Assembly (NCBI RefSeq): GCF_001187725.1
Contig: NZ_LGIQ01000005.1
Coordinates: 557,148-621,147 of the forward strand
DNA length: 64,000 bases
Direction: 5' to 3'
From: Brevibacillus reuszeri
GTDB lineage: Bacteria; Bacillota; Bacilli; Brevibacillales; Brevibacillaceae
The notes beneath the pieces are model-generated. The model was not told the DNA's origin and did not search any database. It saw only the letters and a list, made by a program, of their open reading frames with translations. Made by a program: the position numbers and the translations under genes. Shown here in pieces: positions 34,818 through 44,921 of the stretch; position 1 is the first letter of the stretch; each line of letters opens with the position of its first letter.

Positions 34818-35828
34818 GTGCCGCTCTTGGAAGTAAAAAGCTTAAGAACGAGCTTCTCTACAGAGCTCGGGGAGGTAACCGCTGTCGACGGAGTCTCCTT
34901 TCATGTGAACGCCGGGGAAACAGTCGGACTGGTTGGGGAGTCGGGTTGCGGGAAAAGTGTTACATCCTTATCGATCCTGAGATTGTTCCGTAAGCATAGT
35001 GGAACAAAGCTGGGAGGCGAAATCTTTTTTGAGCAAAAAGAGCTGCTCACATCGTCCATGAATGAGCTTCAAGAGATTCGCGGCAACCAAATCTCTATGA
35101 TTTTCCAGGACCCTATGAGCTCTCTCAATCCCGTGTACACAGTAGGCAATCAGATCAGTGAGTCGATTATGCTGCATCAAAAATTGTCCAAGAAAGAGGC
35201 GTTTGAGAAAACGATCGAAATGCTTTCATTGGTCGGGATACCCTCTCCAGAAAAAAGAGTAAACGACTATCCGCATCAGCTGTCAGGAGGGATGAGGCAA
35301 CGCGTGATGATCGCGATGGGGCTGTGCTGTCACCCGAAGCTGTTGATTGCGGACGAGCCAACGACAGCGCTGGATGTTACGATTCAGGCGCAAATTCTTG
35401 ACTTGATGAAAGGTTTGCAAGAGCAATTGCAGATGGGAATTATGCTTATCACTCACGACCTGGGTGTAGTTGCGGAGGTTTGTGATCGCGTTCTCGTGAT
35501 GTATCTGGGGCAAATCGTAGAGGAAGCGACTGTGGAGATATTGTTTGAGAATCCAAAGCATCCGTATACGATCGGTCTGATGAAATCGATTCCGACAATT
35601 GACGGAAAACGGGGAGAAAAGCTGCATGTGATTGAAGGGATGGTCCCGTCTTTGCACCAGATTCCGGCAGGCTGTCGTTTTGCCCCAAGGTGTCCGTTTG
35701 CCGATGAAAAGTGCAGGCATCATTCACCAGATTTAATTGGGGTGGGTGACGGGCATAAAGTCAGGTGCTGGCACCATGAAAGAATCGGTATAGGGGGAGG
35801 GAACGGCATTGCAATTGGAAACCAATGA
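34818..35828 (+). CDS. DppD/OppD-type ABC ATPase (second system)
   Basis: About 336 residues from GTG 34818; ATG 34809 lies directly against the GGAAGGGG site, too close for good initiation. Motifs: [57 protein letters not shown]. The C-terminal extension has [15 protein letters not shown]. The gene overlaps the next ATPase by 20 bases. Confidence 0.94.
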   Translation: MPLLEVKSLRTSFSTELGEVTAVDGVSFHVNAGETVGLVGESGCGKSVTSLSILRLFRKHSGTKLGGEIFFEQKELLTSSMNELQEIRGNQISMIFQDPMSSLNPVYTVGNQISESIMLHQKLSKKEAFEKTIEMLSLVGIPSPEKRVNDYPHQLSGGMRQRVMIAMGLCCHPKLLIADEPTTALDVTIQAQILDLMKGLQEQLQMGIMLITHDLGVVAEVCDRVLVMYLGQIVEEATVEILFENPKHPYTIGLMKSIPTIDGKRGEKLHVIEGMVPSLHQIPAGCRFAPRCPFADEKCRHHSPDLIGVGDGHKVRCWHHERIGIGGGNGIAIGNQ

Positions 35829-36795
35829 GGTCAAGGAAACGCCACTCTTGCAAGCATCCAATCTCGTCAAGCATTTCCCGATGAAAAGAGGCTACTTCGG
35901 AGAAAAATCCTACGTAAAAGCGGTCAGCGACCTTTCCTTGACGATCTACCAAGGTGAAACATATGGACTGGTAGGAGAATCAGGATGTGGAAAAAGTACC
36001 ACAGGCCGCATGATCCTGCGCTTGCTTGAACCGACGTCAGGCAGTGTACGCTATCGGGGCAAAGAAGTGACCCATTTTTCTGAGGAAGAACTGAGAAGCA
36101 TCCGAAAAGAGATGCAGATCATTTTTCAAGATCCATACTCGGCACTCAATCCCCGTAAAAAAATTGGAAAAGCCATTCAGGAGCCAATGAGTATCTACAA
36201 CATCGGGGATGCGAAACAGCACAAAGAAGCGGTCTTGGAGCTTTTGCGAAAAGTCGGTCTGCAGCCGGAGCATTACGACCGATATCCGCATGAGTTTTCA
36301 GGCGGACAAAGACAACGGATCGTGTTGGCGAGGGCACTGGCGGTGCATCCTGCTTTTATCGTTTGTGATGAACCGGTGTCTGCGCTTGATGTATCCATTC
36401 AGTCTCAAATCCTTAATCTCCTGGAGCAATTGCAGGAAGACTTTGAGCTTACTTACTTGTTTATCGCACATGACCTTAGTGTTGTCCGCCATATTTCTGA
36501 TCGTGTCGGTGTGATGTACTTGGGACATTTGGTAGAAGAAGCTCCTACTGATGTTCTTTTCTCCGAGCCGTTGCACCCTTATACCAGGGCATTGCTGTCA
36601 GCAGTCCCTGAACCGAATCCAAAGAAAAGAAGAGAAAGGATCGTCCTTTCCGGCGATGTGCCTTCCCCCATCAATCTACCGAGTGGCTGTGTGTTTCATC
36701 CGAGATGTCCACAAGCGATCGAGACCTGCAAGAAAGAGGTTCCGATTTTGCGAGAATTAGCCAAACATCATCGTGTCGCCTGTCATCTCATTTAA
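35809..36795 (+). CDS. DppF/OppF-type ABC ATPase (second system)
   Basis: The protein is 328 residues from a TTG start behind AGGGGGAGG. It has [66 protein letters not shown] and the C-terminal [17 protein letters not shown]. It is the partner of the preceding ATPase and energises the second peptide importer. Confidence 0.94.
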   Translation: MQLETNEVKETPLLQASNLVKHFPMKRGYFGEKSYVKAVSDLSLTIYQGETYGLVGESGCGKSTTGRMILRLLEPTSGSVRYRGKEVTHFSEEELRSIRKEMQIIFQDPYSALNPRKKIGKAIQEPMSIYNIGDAKQHKEAVLELLRKVGLQPEHYDRYPHEFSGGQRQRIVLARALAVHPAFIVCDEPVSALDVSIQSQILNLLEQLQEDFELTYLFIAHDLSVVRHISDRVGVMYLGHLVEEAPTDVLFSEPLHPYTRALLSAVPEPNPKKRRERIVLSGDVPSPINLPSGCVFHPRCPQAIETCKKEVPILRELAKHHRVACHLI

Positions 36796-36830
36796 ATAAT
36801 GGATTTGAAAAGAAGAAAGGAGTAATGACA

Positions 36831-38432
36831 ATGCTGGATATGATCATTCGCAATGGGCAGGTGTATGACGGGACAGGTAATCCGTGGACCTATTTGGATG
36901 TGGGAATCAAGAATGGAAGGATCGTCAAGCTAGGCAAGCTCCATGAGCAGGAAGCGAAGGTAGAGATTGACGCAAAAGGATTGGCTGTATCTCCCGGTTT
37001 TATCGACACACATGTTCACTCGGACTTGTTGTGCACCAAGCCGGACATTCACAAAATAAAAGTACTCCAGGGCGTAACGATGGAGCTGCTCGGTCAAGAC
37101 GGCATTTCTGTTGCACCAGTCACTGACCAGACGAAGCCGTTATGGCAAAAGCAGCTCCGCGGATTGAACGGAGACATCGGAGAGTGGCCGTGGCATTCGA
37201 TTGAGGAATATCTCGATTTTTTAAGCGAATCTGCTTTAGCGGGCAACGTTACCTATCTGGTTCCGCATGGTGCTGTCCGGACACTGGTGATGGGGTTTGA
37301 AGGACGCAGAGCTACAAATGAGGAAATGCAAAAAATGCGGGAGCTCGTAGAAGAAGGAATGCGCCAGGGGGCAGTCGGGCTATCCTCAGGACTTATCTAT
37401 CCACCGAATCTCTATTCATGCAAAGAAGAGCTGATCGAAATATGTAAAGGTGCTGCCAAATACGATGGCTGCTTCGTCGTCCACATGCGCAATGAAAGCA
37501 ACCACATCCTCGAAGCGATTGACGAGATGCTTGATGTGGCTCGCGGCTCGGGTGTTCGTCTCCATATTTCTCACTTCAAAGTCATTGGGCGAAGAAACCG
37601 CGCCAGCTTTCAAAAGGCACTCGAAAAAATGGATCAGGCTCGGGCTGAAGGAATTGAGGTTACATTTGACCAATATCCGTACACCGCCGGCTCGACGGTA
37701 CTGCACGCTTTGCTGCCTCCATGGATGCATGACGGGGGAACGGAAGAGCTGCTTGCCAAATTAAAGGACGAGGATATTCGCAGCAAGATCAAAGCTGACT
37801 TTGACCACAACCATGATTTTGAAAACTGGGTGGAGAGTTGTGGCTGGGGAAATATTGTCATCGCCTCCGTGACAACCGAGAAAAACCGCGCAGCAGAAGG
37901 AAAAAATCTGCTTCAGATCGCGGCTATGCGGGAAACATCGCCTGCTGATGCGGTCTTTGACCTGCTCTTGGAAGAAAATGCGGGGGTCACAATGGTTATT
38001 TCCTGGGGAGAAGAAGCGGATATCACCAATGCTCTGGGACATCCGTTGCAAATCGTCGGGTCGGACGGAATCTTTGGAGGAAAACCGCATCCCAGACTAT
38101 ACGGAACCTTCCCGCGAATACTTGGACGCTTTGTCCGCGAACAACAGATTCTCACGATGTCAGAGGCGATTCGCCATATGACGGGCGCCCCTGCTCAATT
38201 GCTCCGATTAAAGGACAGAGGATACATCGCTGAAGGGTACTGGGCTGATATTGTGATTTTTGACCCGAACACAGTGGCGGATCAAGCGACATATGAGGAA
38301 CCGCTTCTTGAACCGATCGGTATCCACTATGTGCTTGTGAATGGAGAAATGGCTGTGAACAACTCGATTTTTACTGGCAAGACGGCAGGAAAAGTGATTC
38401 GTAGGGAAGAGATCAGCTTGAAAATTACCTGA
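36831..38432 (+). CDS. N-acyl-D-amino-acid deacylase (D-aminoacylase), paralogue 1
   Basis: The protein is 533 residues from ATG 36831 (eight bases after GGAG; ATG 36825 is too close). It is an amidohydrolase TIM barrel with VHSD metal ligands H61 and H63, the FVVHMRNES and LHISHFK histidine blocks, and GSDGIFGGKPHPRLYG with a catalytic Asp. The family removes acyl groups from N-acyl-D-amino acids. The metal-bridging Cys of characterised D-aminoacylases, within GNCG, is Asp90 in GQDG here. It lies inside the second peptide-importer operon. No signal peptide is seen, so it acts in the cytoplasm. Confidence 0.88.
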   Translation: MLDMIIRNGQVYDGTGNPWTYLDVGIKNGRIVKLGKLHEQEAKVEIDAKGLAVSPGFIDTHVHSDLLCTKPDIHKIKVLQGVTMELLGQDGISVAPVTDQTKPLWQKQLRGLNGDIGEWPWHSIEEYLDFLSESALAGNVTYLVPHGAVRTLVMGFEGRRATNEEMQKMRELVEEGMRQGAVGLSSGLIYPPNLYSCKEELIEICKGAAKYDGCFVVHMRNESNHILEAIDEMLDVARGSGVRLHISHFKVIGRRNRASFQKALEKMDQARAEGIEVTFDQYPYTAGSTVLHALLPPWMHDGGTEELLAKLKDEDIRSKIKADFDHNHDFENWVESCGWGNIVIASVTTEKNRAAEGKNLLQIAAMRETSPADAVFDLLLEENAGVTMVISWGEEADITNALGHPLQIVGSDGIFGGKPHPRLYGTFPRILGRFVREQQILTMSEAIRHMTGAPAQLLRLKDRGYIAEGYWADIVIFDPNTVADQATYEEPLLEPIGIHYVLVNGEMAVNNSIFTGKTAGKVIRREEISLKIT

Positions 38433-38461
38433 GTATTCGAATAAAGATAGGGGGATTTTCC

Positions 38462-40057
38462 ATGATCAAAAAGCCGGTCGGAATTCTTTTGACATTGGTA
38501 CTGAGTGTCACGCTATCGCTCTTGGGATGTTCTTCTTCCTCACCATCGGCAAACCATTCGAGTCAAACTAACGAGCAGGCTGAGGTAGTGCCCAAGGACA
38601 AAAATGAGCTGCGTGTAGCCTTGTCCGTTTCTCCACCTTCGATTGATTTGGTGAAAACATCGACGACCGTTGCCCTTCAGGTAGGCTGGCATATTTTTGA
38701 GCCACTTGTCACACTTGATAAAGATTATAAACCTACGCCAATGCTAGCGAAGTCTTTTGAAGTAAGTGAAGACGGGAAAGAAGTGACGTTTACGCTTAGG
38801 GAGGGCATTACTTTTCACAATGGAAAGACATTAGGTGTCGAGGATGTAATCGCCTCCCTCAATCGATGGAAGGAGCTATCTCCCAATGGAAAAACTGCGC
38901 TGGTGGGTGCGACGATCTCGTCAAAGGAAAATGACAAGGTAGTCATTACGCTAGAAAAACCGTCCGGCACGTTGCTCACATCCCTGGCTTTTCCCCAGCA
39001 AGGTGCTGTCATCATGCCGAAGGAAGTCATCGATGCGGCTACAGAAGAAGGGGTAAAAGAATACATTGGCACTGGGCCATTCAAATTTGTGGAATGGAAG
39101 CAAGATCAGTACATTCTTCTGGAGAAGTTTGCCGATTATAAAGCACTGTCCGAGCCAGCCAATGGACTTGGTGGGAAAAAGGAAGCAAAGGTAGATCGTA
39201 TTTACTTCCACACCGTTCCAGATGCAGCAACGCGGGTTGCTGGCCTGCAATCAGGAGAATACGATTTTGCGGATGAGCTTCCCTACGATAATTACGAGCA
39301 GTTAAAAGCCGACCCGAACTTGGTGACAGTCGTCGCGAAGCCGCAAAAGTATGTCGGTCTGATTTTCAACAAGAAGCAAGGCTTGTTTTCAAGCGCTGTG
39401 GCACGGCAAGCGGTGAATGCGGCACTAGATCAGGAAGTCATCATGATCGGAATAACCGGAAACCCGGATTTCTTCCGTCTGGACCATAGTCTGATGTTTG
39501 CGGAGCAGCCGTGGCATTCAGATGCGGGGAAGGAAAAATACAATCAAAAGAACCCGGAATTGGCCAAGAAGCTGCTGAATGAAGCTGGATACAAAGGAGA
39601 GCCGGTCACCATCATCACGACAAAGGATTACGACTATATTTATAAAAGCTCCCTGATGGTCAAAGATCATCTCGAAAAAATCGGTGTCAAAGTCAATTTT
39701 GAATTATACGACTGGCCTACTATGGTCAGCAAGCGTTCGGATGAAACGAAATGGAACATCTTCTTTACCGGATTTCCTACGTACACCAACCCAGTTCAAA
39801 CCTTGTACCTGGATTCTCGTAACAAATGGCCCGGCTGGTACAACAATCCCGAGATGGATGCTTTGCTAGACGAGCTTCGCCATACGATCAAATTTGAAGA
39901 TCAAAAAGCGATTTTTGATAAGATCCAGACGCTGTACTGGGAAGACCTCCCGAGTGTGAAGCTAGGTGATTTGCATGGACTGGCTGCCCATCGGAATTAT
40001 GTCAAAGGCTATCAATACTTCATGGATTCTCCATTCTGGAATGTGTCTGTCCAATAG
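38462..40057 (+). CDS. Family-5 ABC substrate-binding lipoprotein (second system)
   Basis: The 531-residue protein has a lipoprotein signal with lipobox LLGC (Cys23) and a Ser-rich linker. The mature domain has ITFHNGKTLGVEDVIASLNRW, GTGPFKFVEWKQDQ, VARQAVNAALDQE and a C-terminal lobe with YWEDLPSVKLGD. It supplies the permeases at 32926-34787. Its position between the two deacylase genes suggests that it binds N-acylated or D-residue peptides. Confidence 0.92.
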   Translation: MIKKPVGILLTLVLSVTLSLLGCSSSSPSANHSSQTNEQAEVVPKDKNELRVALSVSPPSIDLVKTSTTVALQVGWHIFEPLVTLDKDYKPTPMLAKSFEVSEDGKEVTFTLREGITFHNGKTLGVEDVIASLNRWKELSPNGKTALVGATISSKENDKVVITLEKPSGTLLTSLAFPQQGAVIMPKEVIDAATEEGVKEYIGTGPFKFVEWKQDQYILLEKFADYKALSEPANGLGGKKEAKVDRIYFHTVPDAATRVAGLQSGEYDFADELPYDNYEQLKADPNLVTVVAKPQKYVGLIFNKKQGLFSSAVARQAVNAALDQEVIMIGITGNPDFFRLDHSLMFAEQPWHSDAGKEKYNQKNPELAKKLLNEAGYKGEPVTIITTKDYDYIYKSSLMVKDHLEKIGVKVNFELYDWPTMVSKRSDETKWNIFFTGFPTYTNPVQTLYLDSRNKWPGWYNNPEMDALLDELRHTIKFEDQKAIFDKIQTLYWEDLPSVKLGDLHGLAAHRNYVKGYQYFMDSPFWNVSVQ

Positions 40058-40083
40058 ATTGCGCGAAAAGAGTGAAGTGAAAA

Positions 40084-41676
40084 ATGGCAGAAAACACGTA
40101 TGATCTCATCATCCGTAACGGTATGGTTTGCGACGGCACAGGAACTCCATGGACGAGACTCGATATTGGCATAAAAAATGGCGTGATTCCGAGCGTAGCC
40201 CATTTAGGATCAGCGAGAGGAAATACGGAAATAGATGCTACTGGCCTCGTTGTAGCTCCCGGATTTATTGATGCGCATGTTCACTCCGATTTGTGGTGTA
40301 CAAGGCCTGATATTCACAGCATCAGGGTAATGCAAGGAATTACTACCGAGCTGGCGGGGCAGGATGGAGTCTCTGTTGCCCCTGTTACGCCGGAAACGAA
40401 GCCTTTATGGAGAAAGCAATTGAATAGAGTCAACGGCGATATCGGAGAGTGGCCATGGAATAGCATTGATGAATATTTGCGTTTCCTGGAAAATACCCAA
40501 ATGGCTGGAAATGTCGCCTATCTCGTCCCACATGGAAATATCCGTTCCATAGTGATGGGCTTCGAAGGCAGGGAGGCTACACCAAAAGAAATTGCTTCCA
40601 TGCAGGAGCTGGTGGAGGTGGGGATGCAGCAAGGAGCATTCGGAGTGTCATCGGGCATTCAATACCCACCCTGTGTCTACGCGAATAAAGAGGAGCTGGT
40701 TGGAATCTGCAGGGGTACTGCCAAATACGATGGCTGCTTCGTCGTGCATATTCGCAACGAAAGCAATGATTCGGTGGAGGCTTTAGACGAGGTGATCGAC
40801 GCAGCTCGCATCTCAGGTGTTCGGCTGCATGTGTCTCATTTTAAAGTATGCGGCGAACGAAACCGGGATAAGCTGGACATCGCCTTGGAGAAAATGGAGC
40901 GGGGACGTGCTGAGGGAATCGAGATTACGTTTGATCAATACCCGTACGCCGCAGCATCTACTTTTTTACATGCGATTTTGCCGCCATGGATGCATGATGG
41001 GGGTGTCCCCAAAATGCTTGAGCGGTTGGGTGATAAAAAGATGCGGAAGCGGGCGACGGAAGAGATCTTACACAGCGGAGAATACGACAATCCGGTTCGA
41101 AACAATGGCTGGGGCAATCTCGTTATTGCGTCAGTCTCCTCTGAAGGGAACCGGAAGCTGGAAGGGTTGAGCCTGCGTGAATTGGCTGAGCAAAAAGGGA
41201 CCGAACCTGCGTACGCAGCATTTGACCTGTTGCTTGAAGAAGAGGGTGAGGTCATGATTATTATTCACTGGGGGAATGAGGAGGATGTCGAACGAGTCAT
41301 GAGGCATCCACTGCAAATGGTCGGTTCCGATGGAGTATTCGGTGGAAAGCCGCATCCACGTCTCTACGGATCATTTGCTCGTGTGCTGGGACATTACTCA
41401 CGAGAGAAAAAGGCCTTTCCGATCTGGGAAGCTGTCCGAAAAATGACGAGCGCACCTGCACAGCTATTGCGTCTGCGAGATCGAGGCTTTCTGCGCGAGG
41501 GATACCGGGCCGATGTGGTTGTCTTTGACCCAACTGCGATTGTGGATCAGGCGACCTATGACTATCCGTTACAGCAGTCTGTCGGTATACGGCATGTGCT
41601 TGTGAACGGGCAGGTGGCGATAGCGAATGGGCAGTTTACCGGTGTGACTTGTGGAACCGTTATCCGTCAATCGTAA
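40084..41676 (+). CDS. N-acyl-D-amino-acid deacylase (D-aminoacylase), paralogue 2
   Basis: The 530-residue protein is similar to paralogue 1 along its whole length. It has H65/H67 in AHVHSDLWC, FVVHIRNES, LHVSHFKVCG and GSDGVFGGKPHPRLYG. The Cys-to-Asp change at the metal site is shared (GQDG, D94). The gene starts 26 bases after the binding-protein stop. Keeping two copies suggests different side-chain or acyl specificity, for example D-Ala against D-Glu derivatives; this is inference. Confidence 0.88.
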   Translation: MAENTYDLIIRNGMVCDGTGTPWTRLDIGIKNGVIPSVAHLGSARGNTEIDATGLVVAPGFIDAHVHSDLWCTRPDIHSIRVMQGITTELAGQDGVSVAPVTPETKPLWRKQLNRVNGDIGEWPWNSIDEYLRFLENTQMAGNVAYLVPHGNIRSIVMGFEGREATPKEIASMQELVEVGMQQGAFGVSSGIQYPPCVYANKEELVGICRGTAKYDGCFVVHIRNESNDSVEALDEVIDAARISGVRLHVSHFKVCGERNRDKLDIALEKMERGRAEGIEITFDQYPYAAASTFLHAILPPWMHDGGVPKMLERLGDKKMRKRATEEILHSGEYDNPVRNNGWGNLVIASVSSEGNRKLEGLSLRELAEQKGTEPAYAAFDLLLEEEGEVMIIIHWGNEEDVERVMRHPLQMVGSDGVFGGKPHPRLYGSFARVLGHYSREKKAFPIWEAVRKMTSAPAQLLRLRDRGFLREGYRADVVVFDPTAIVDQATYDYPLQQSVGIRHVLVNGQVAIANGQFTGVTCGTVIRQS

Positions 41677-41698
41677 TGTCAAGTGAATAGGGAAAGTC

Positions 41699-41733
41699 AA
41701 AAGCCGCTCGGTACTCCGCCGAACGGCTTTTTC
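41699..41733 (+). terminator. Terminator of the second peptide-importer operon
   Basis: AAAAGCCG pairs with CGGCTTTT, with an inner CGG/CCG pair and asymmetric unpaired bases, followed by T residues. It also faces the end of the opposing YtvI-type gene. Confidence 0.8.
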
Positions 41734-41753
41734 GTTGCGAGGGTCATGAAATA

Positions 41754-42785
41754 TCAGAAATCAATTTTGAAATTCAGGAAGCCGGCTTTGCGCAGCGCCT
41801 CGTAAATAATGACCAGAGCAGGACCTACTATAAGCCCAAAGAATCCGATGATCTGAAAGCCGAGAAACATGCTGATCAATGCCGCGAGAGCGCTGATTCC
41901 CAAATGGGAGGCAAGAATTTTGGGCTCGATGATCCGGCGAACAACCGTAATCACGATAAAGAGTATGATCAAGCCGATTGCCAATTGCGAGCGGCCTGTA
42001 AAGAAATGATAGATAGCCCAGGGTACTAGAAAAGAGCCCGTTCCCAAAATCGGAAGGATATCGACGAGAACGATTAATAACGCGATGACAGCGGCATATT
42101 TGACCTGTAAAATCAGGAGCCCGATAAATGACATGCCAAAGGTCATGAGGCTGAGGATGATTTGGGCGCGTAAAAATCCGATGGTCGCACGGTTTAGCTG
42201 AGACAGGACGACATTTACTTTTTCCCGAGCTGAGGTTGTAAACATGCGCATGAATCCGGCACGCAGTCTTGGCAGGTCCAGACTCATAAGGAATACGGCG
42301 ACCAGGTAGATGATGGTGGAGATCAAAAAGCCAGGGATGATCGCAGCCACACCCAAAATGCCTTTGGCAAAACTGGAGGCCCCATTGATCGCCCACGTTT
42401 TCAAGCCTGCAAAAACGGATTGGATCTGATCGATCGCTTCTGTCGGTAATGATGCGTAATAAGTCTCCCAGCTTATTAAATTGGATTCGACAAGTTCAAA
42501 TAAATGTTGGGAAAAAGCGGGCAAGCGCTGCGCCAGTTCAATGCCTTGGATGACAATTTGTGTCCCGATCCAATACAAGCCGAGGCCAAACGTGACGAGA
42601 AATATCAGGAAGCACAAGATGACAGAGGTCATTCTGTTGACTTTGAGGAGGCGAATGAGAACCAGGACGAGCGGCTCTAGCAAAATTGCGGTCAAGAGCG
42701 CAAGCAGAAAGGGAATCGAGTACGGCAGCAAGTAGAGCGTGATCGCGAGGAGTATTACGAGCAAAAGAATTTTACGAATCGTCAT
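41754..42785 (-). CDS. AI-2E-family (YtvI-type) membrane protein
   Basis: The protein is 343 residues from the ATG at 42785, chosen for GGAG seven bases upstream on the minus strand; the longer frame lacks a ribosome site. About eight membrane helices occur as N-terminal pairs and a C-terminal block, with LVDILPILGTGSFLVPWAIY and IEPKILASHLGISALAALISMFLGF, typical of the AI-2 exporter/PerM superfamily. The closest named group is the sporulation membrane protein YtvI. The transported substrate is not known. Confidence 0.85.
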   Translation of the reverse strand: MTIRKILLLVILLAITLYLLPYSIPFLLALLTAILLEPLVLVLIRLLKVNRMTSVILCFLIFLVTFGLGLYWIGTQIVIQGIELAQRLPAFSQHLFELVESNLISWETYYASLPTEAIDQIQSVFAGLKTWAINGASSFAKGILGVAAIIPGFLISTIIYLVAVFLMSLDLPRLRAGFMRMFTTSAREKVNVVLSQLNRATIGFLRAQIILSLMTFGMSFIGLLILQVKYAAVIALLIVLVDILPILGTGSFLVPWAIYHFFTGRSQLAIGLIILFIVITVVRRIIEPKILASHLGISALAALISMFLGFQIIGFFGLIVGPALVIIYEALRKAGFLNFKIDF

Positions 42786-43047
42786 CAAAAGACTCCATTC
42801 TTTTAGCGGTCGTTGCGGATATAATGGTTCCCTTATTTTAGCATCTTTACCAGAAGGAAAACAAACGGACCGCATCAGAAAAGACTTTTCAATAAAACTC
42901 AAAATAGTTCGAGTAAATGAAAAAATATAAAAAAGGAAGTTTTAAAAAAACCGTGCTATGATTTTAATCTATATTATCAACAGACATTTGTTTGTTATGA
43001 ATATGGTGTTAAAAACGACAATCTAATACTTTTAGCGAGGTGTCAGA

Positions 43048-44322
43048 ATGAAGCGGTTTGGATTAGCGATTCAGATTGTCATCGGTCTCATTCTGGGTAT
43101 CCTGGTGGGTGCCATTTTCTTTGGTAACCCGGCCGTGGCAACCTATTTGCAGCCGATTGGTGATGTTTTTCTTCGGTTGATTAAAATGATTGTCGTGCCG
43201 ATTGTCATTGCCACTCTTATTGTCGGAGTAGCAGGGGTAGGGGACGTCAAGAAGCTAGGAAAGATCGGTGGAAAGACGATTCTCTATTTTGAAATCGTTA
43301 CCACTGTTGCCATTGTTGTTGGTTTATTGGCAGCAAACGTGTTTCAACCAGGTGTGGGCGTGGATATGTCCCATCTGACAAAAACGGATATTCATAGTTA
43401 TGTAGAGACTGCTGAGTCGACACAAAGTCACAGCATGATTGATACCTTTGTGAATATTGTTCCGAAAAACATTTTTGACGCCATTGTCCGCGGGGACATG
43501 CTGGCCATTATCTTTTTCTCTGTATTGTTTGGTCTTGGTGTCGCTGCAGCAGGAGAAAGAGGAAAGCCTGTTCTCAACTTTTTCCAAGGTGTAGCAGACG
43601 CGATGTTCTGGGTAGTAAATGCGATCATGCGTTTCGCTCCGTTCGGGGTTTTTGCCTTGATTGGTGTCACCGTTTCCAAATTCGGTCTCTCATCACTCTA
43701 CCCGCTAGCTAAATTGGTCATATTGGTCCATTTGGCGATGATGTTCTTTATTCTCGTTGTTCTGGGAGCGATTGCGCGGATCAGCGGTATCAAAATTACG
43801 ATGATCCTGAGAGTATTGAAGGACGAGCTGCTTTTGGCATACTCTACCTCCAGCTCGGAGACAGTATTGCCGAAGATCATGGAAAAAATGGAGAAGATGG
43901 GCTGTCCGAAGGCGATTACCTCTTTTGTTATTCCGACGGGGTACTCGTTTAACCTGGATGGTTCTACCTTGTATCAGGCTATTGCCGCTTTGTTCATTGC
44001 CCAAATGTATGGAATTCATATGCCGATCACTGCGCAAATCACGCTGATGCTCGTGCTGATGGTTACTTCTAAAGGGATTGCCGGGGTACCAGGCGTATCG
44101 TTCGTGGTTTTGCTCGCTACCCTGGGCTCTGTAGGTATTCCGCTTGAAGGTCTAGCCTTCATTGCCGGGGTTGACCGCTTGCTCGATATGGCACGTACTG
44201 TGGTAAACGTAGTCGGTAACGCTTTGGCCGCTGTTGTCATTTCTCGTTGGGAAGGACAGTTTGATAGAAAGAAAGCGGGCGATTACGTTGCTGAAGTAAA
44301 GGCAAACCCGAACGCAGCTTAA
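43048..44322 (+). CDS. Dicarboxylate/amino acid:cation symporter (GltP/DctA family)
   Basis: The 424-residue protein has eight helices and two re-entrant hairpins. The family marks are the serine-rich HP1 STSSSETVLPKIMEKM, helix 7 GYSFNLDGSTLYQ and HP2 TSKGIAGVPGVSFV. These carriers import glutamate, aspartate or C4-dicarboxylates with sodium or protons. GCGAGGTG lies upstream of the ATG, and a terminator follows directly, so it is monocistronic. A related symporter is at 57767. Confidence 0.93.
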   Translation: MKRFGLAIQIVIGLILGILVGAIFFGNPAVATYLQPIGDVFLRLIKMIVVPIVIATLIVGVAGVGDVKKLGKIGGKTILYFEIVTTVAIVVGLLAANVFQPGVGVDMSHLTKTDIHSYVETAESTQSHSMIDTFVNIVPKNIFDAIVRGDMLAIIFFSVLFGLGVAAAGERGKPVLNFFQGVADAMFWVVNAIMRFAPFGVFALIGVTVSKFGLSSLYPLAKLVILVHLAMMFFILVVLGAIARISGIKITMILRVLKDELLLAYSTSSSETVLPKIMEKMEKMGCPKAITSFVIPTGYSFNLDGSTLYQAIAALFIAQMYGIHMPITAQITLMLVLMVTSKGIAGVPGVSFVVLLATLGSVGIPLEGLAFIAGVDRLLDMARTVVNVVGNALAAVVISRWEGQFDRKKAGDYVAEVKANPNAA

Positions 44323-44340
44323 CGAATGGATTCGCTTATG

Positions 44341-44381
44341 AAGCCTATTGTCAGGAGAAGTCTGGCAATAGGCTTCTTTTT
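44341..44381 (+). terminator. Terminator after the first symporter
   Basis: AAGCCTATTG (44341-44350) pairs with CAATAGGCTT (44366-44375), followed by CTTTTT. Confidence 0.9.
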
Positions 44382-44485
44382 GTATAGAGCAAATTCCCTT
44401 TAGGTTGCGACAGAGGGAGAGAATTGTTAGACTAATGTTTGTCAGGAATATGTTGGAAAACATTCGGAGAGAAGGTTATCAACCA

Positions 44486-44755
44486 ATGAAAAGCGGCTCA
44501 CTTCTCATCATAGGCATATCTATCCTTGTAACGGTTCTCATTGCTTGCAGCGTATTTTGGAATGTAAACACCAATGCACTGAAGCCAGTGGGACAAACAA
44601 ACGAAAACCGCTACGAATTCATCCGAGTAAACGACAATAACGTTGTCTTATTCGATAAGCAAACAGGTGAAATGTGGAGAAAATTTATCCCGAGCAACGA
44701 AGGACCAACCAACTGGGAGAAAGAAGATTTGCCTGTAGAAATGAATAAGCGGTAA
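44486..44755 (+). CDS. Small membrane-anchored hypothetical protein
   Basis: The protein is 89 residues from ATG 44486; upstream in-frame starts lack ribosome sites. A single N-terminal helix (LLIIGISILVTVLIACSVFW, about 5-26) acts as anchor or signal, and a 60-residue outside domain follows with NRYEFIRVNDNNVVLFDKQT, a beta-rich stretch. The Cys in the helix has no lipobox context. I recognise no family. A terminator at 44799-44836 follows. Confidence 0.6.
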   Translation: MKSGSLLIIGISILVTVLIACSVFWNVNTNALKPVGQTNENRYEFIRVNDNNVVLFDKQTGEMWRKFIPSNEGPTNWEKEDLPVEMNKR

Positions 44756-44798
44756 TTTATAAGTCTTGTTTTTAAAACCATACTCTTAAAGCCTTTTT

Positions 44799-44836
44799 AA
44801 GAACTCCAATCTTTCATGATTGAAGTTCTTTTTTTA
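44799..44836 (+). terminator. Terminator after the small membrane protein
   Basis: AAGAACTCCAATC pairs with GATTGAAGTTCTT with one mismatch, followed by seven T. Confidence 0.88.
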
Positions 44837-44880
44837 TGCGCCGTTTTCCTCTCCTCCACTACAGCCCGAACAAATCAGCC

Positions 44881-44909
44881 TTGACACCATTTGCTGGAAG
44901 CAGTACTAT
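44881..44909 (+). promoter_or_regulatory. Promoter of the NAD salvage operon
   Basis: TTGACA (44881-44886), a 17-bp spacer and TACTAT (44904-44909). The start of transcription is expected near 44916, just ahead of the direct repeats. Confidence 0.8.
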
Positions 44910-44921
44910 GATACCAATAAC

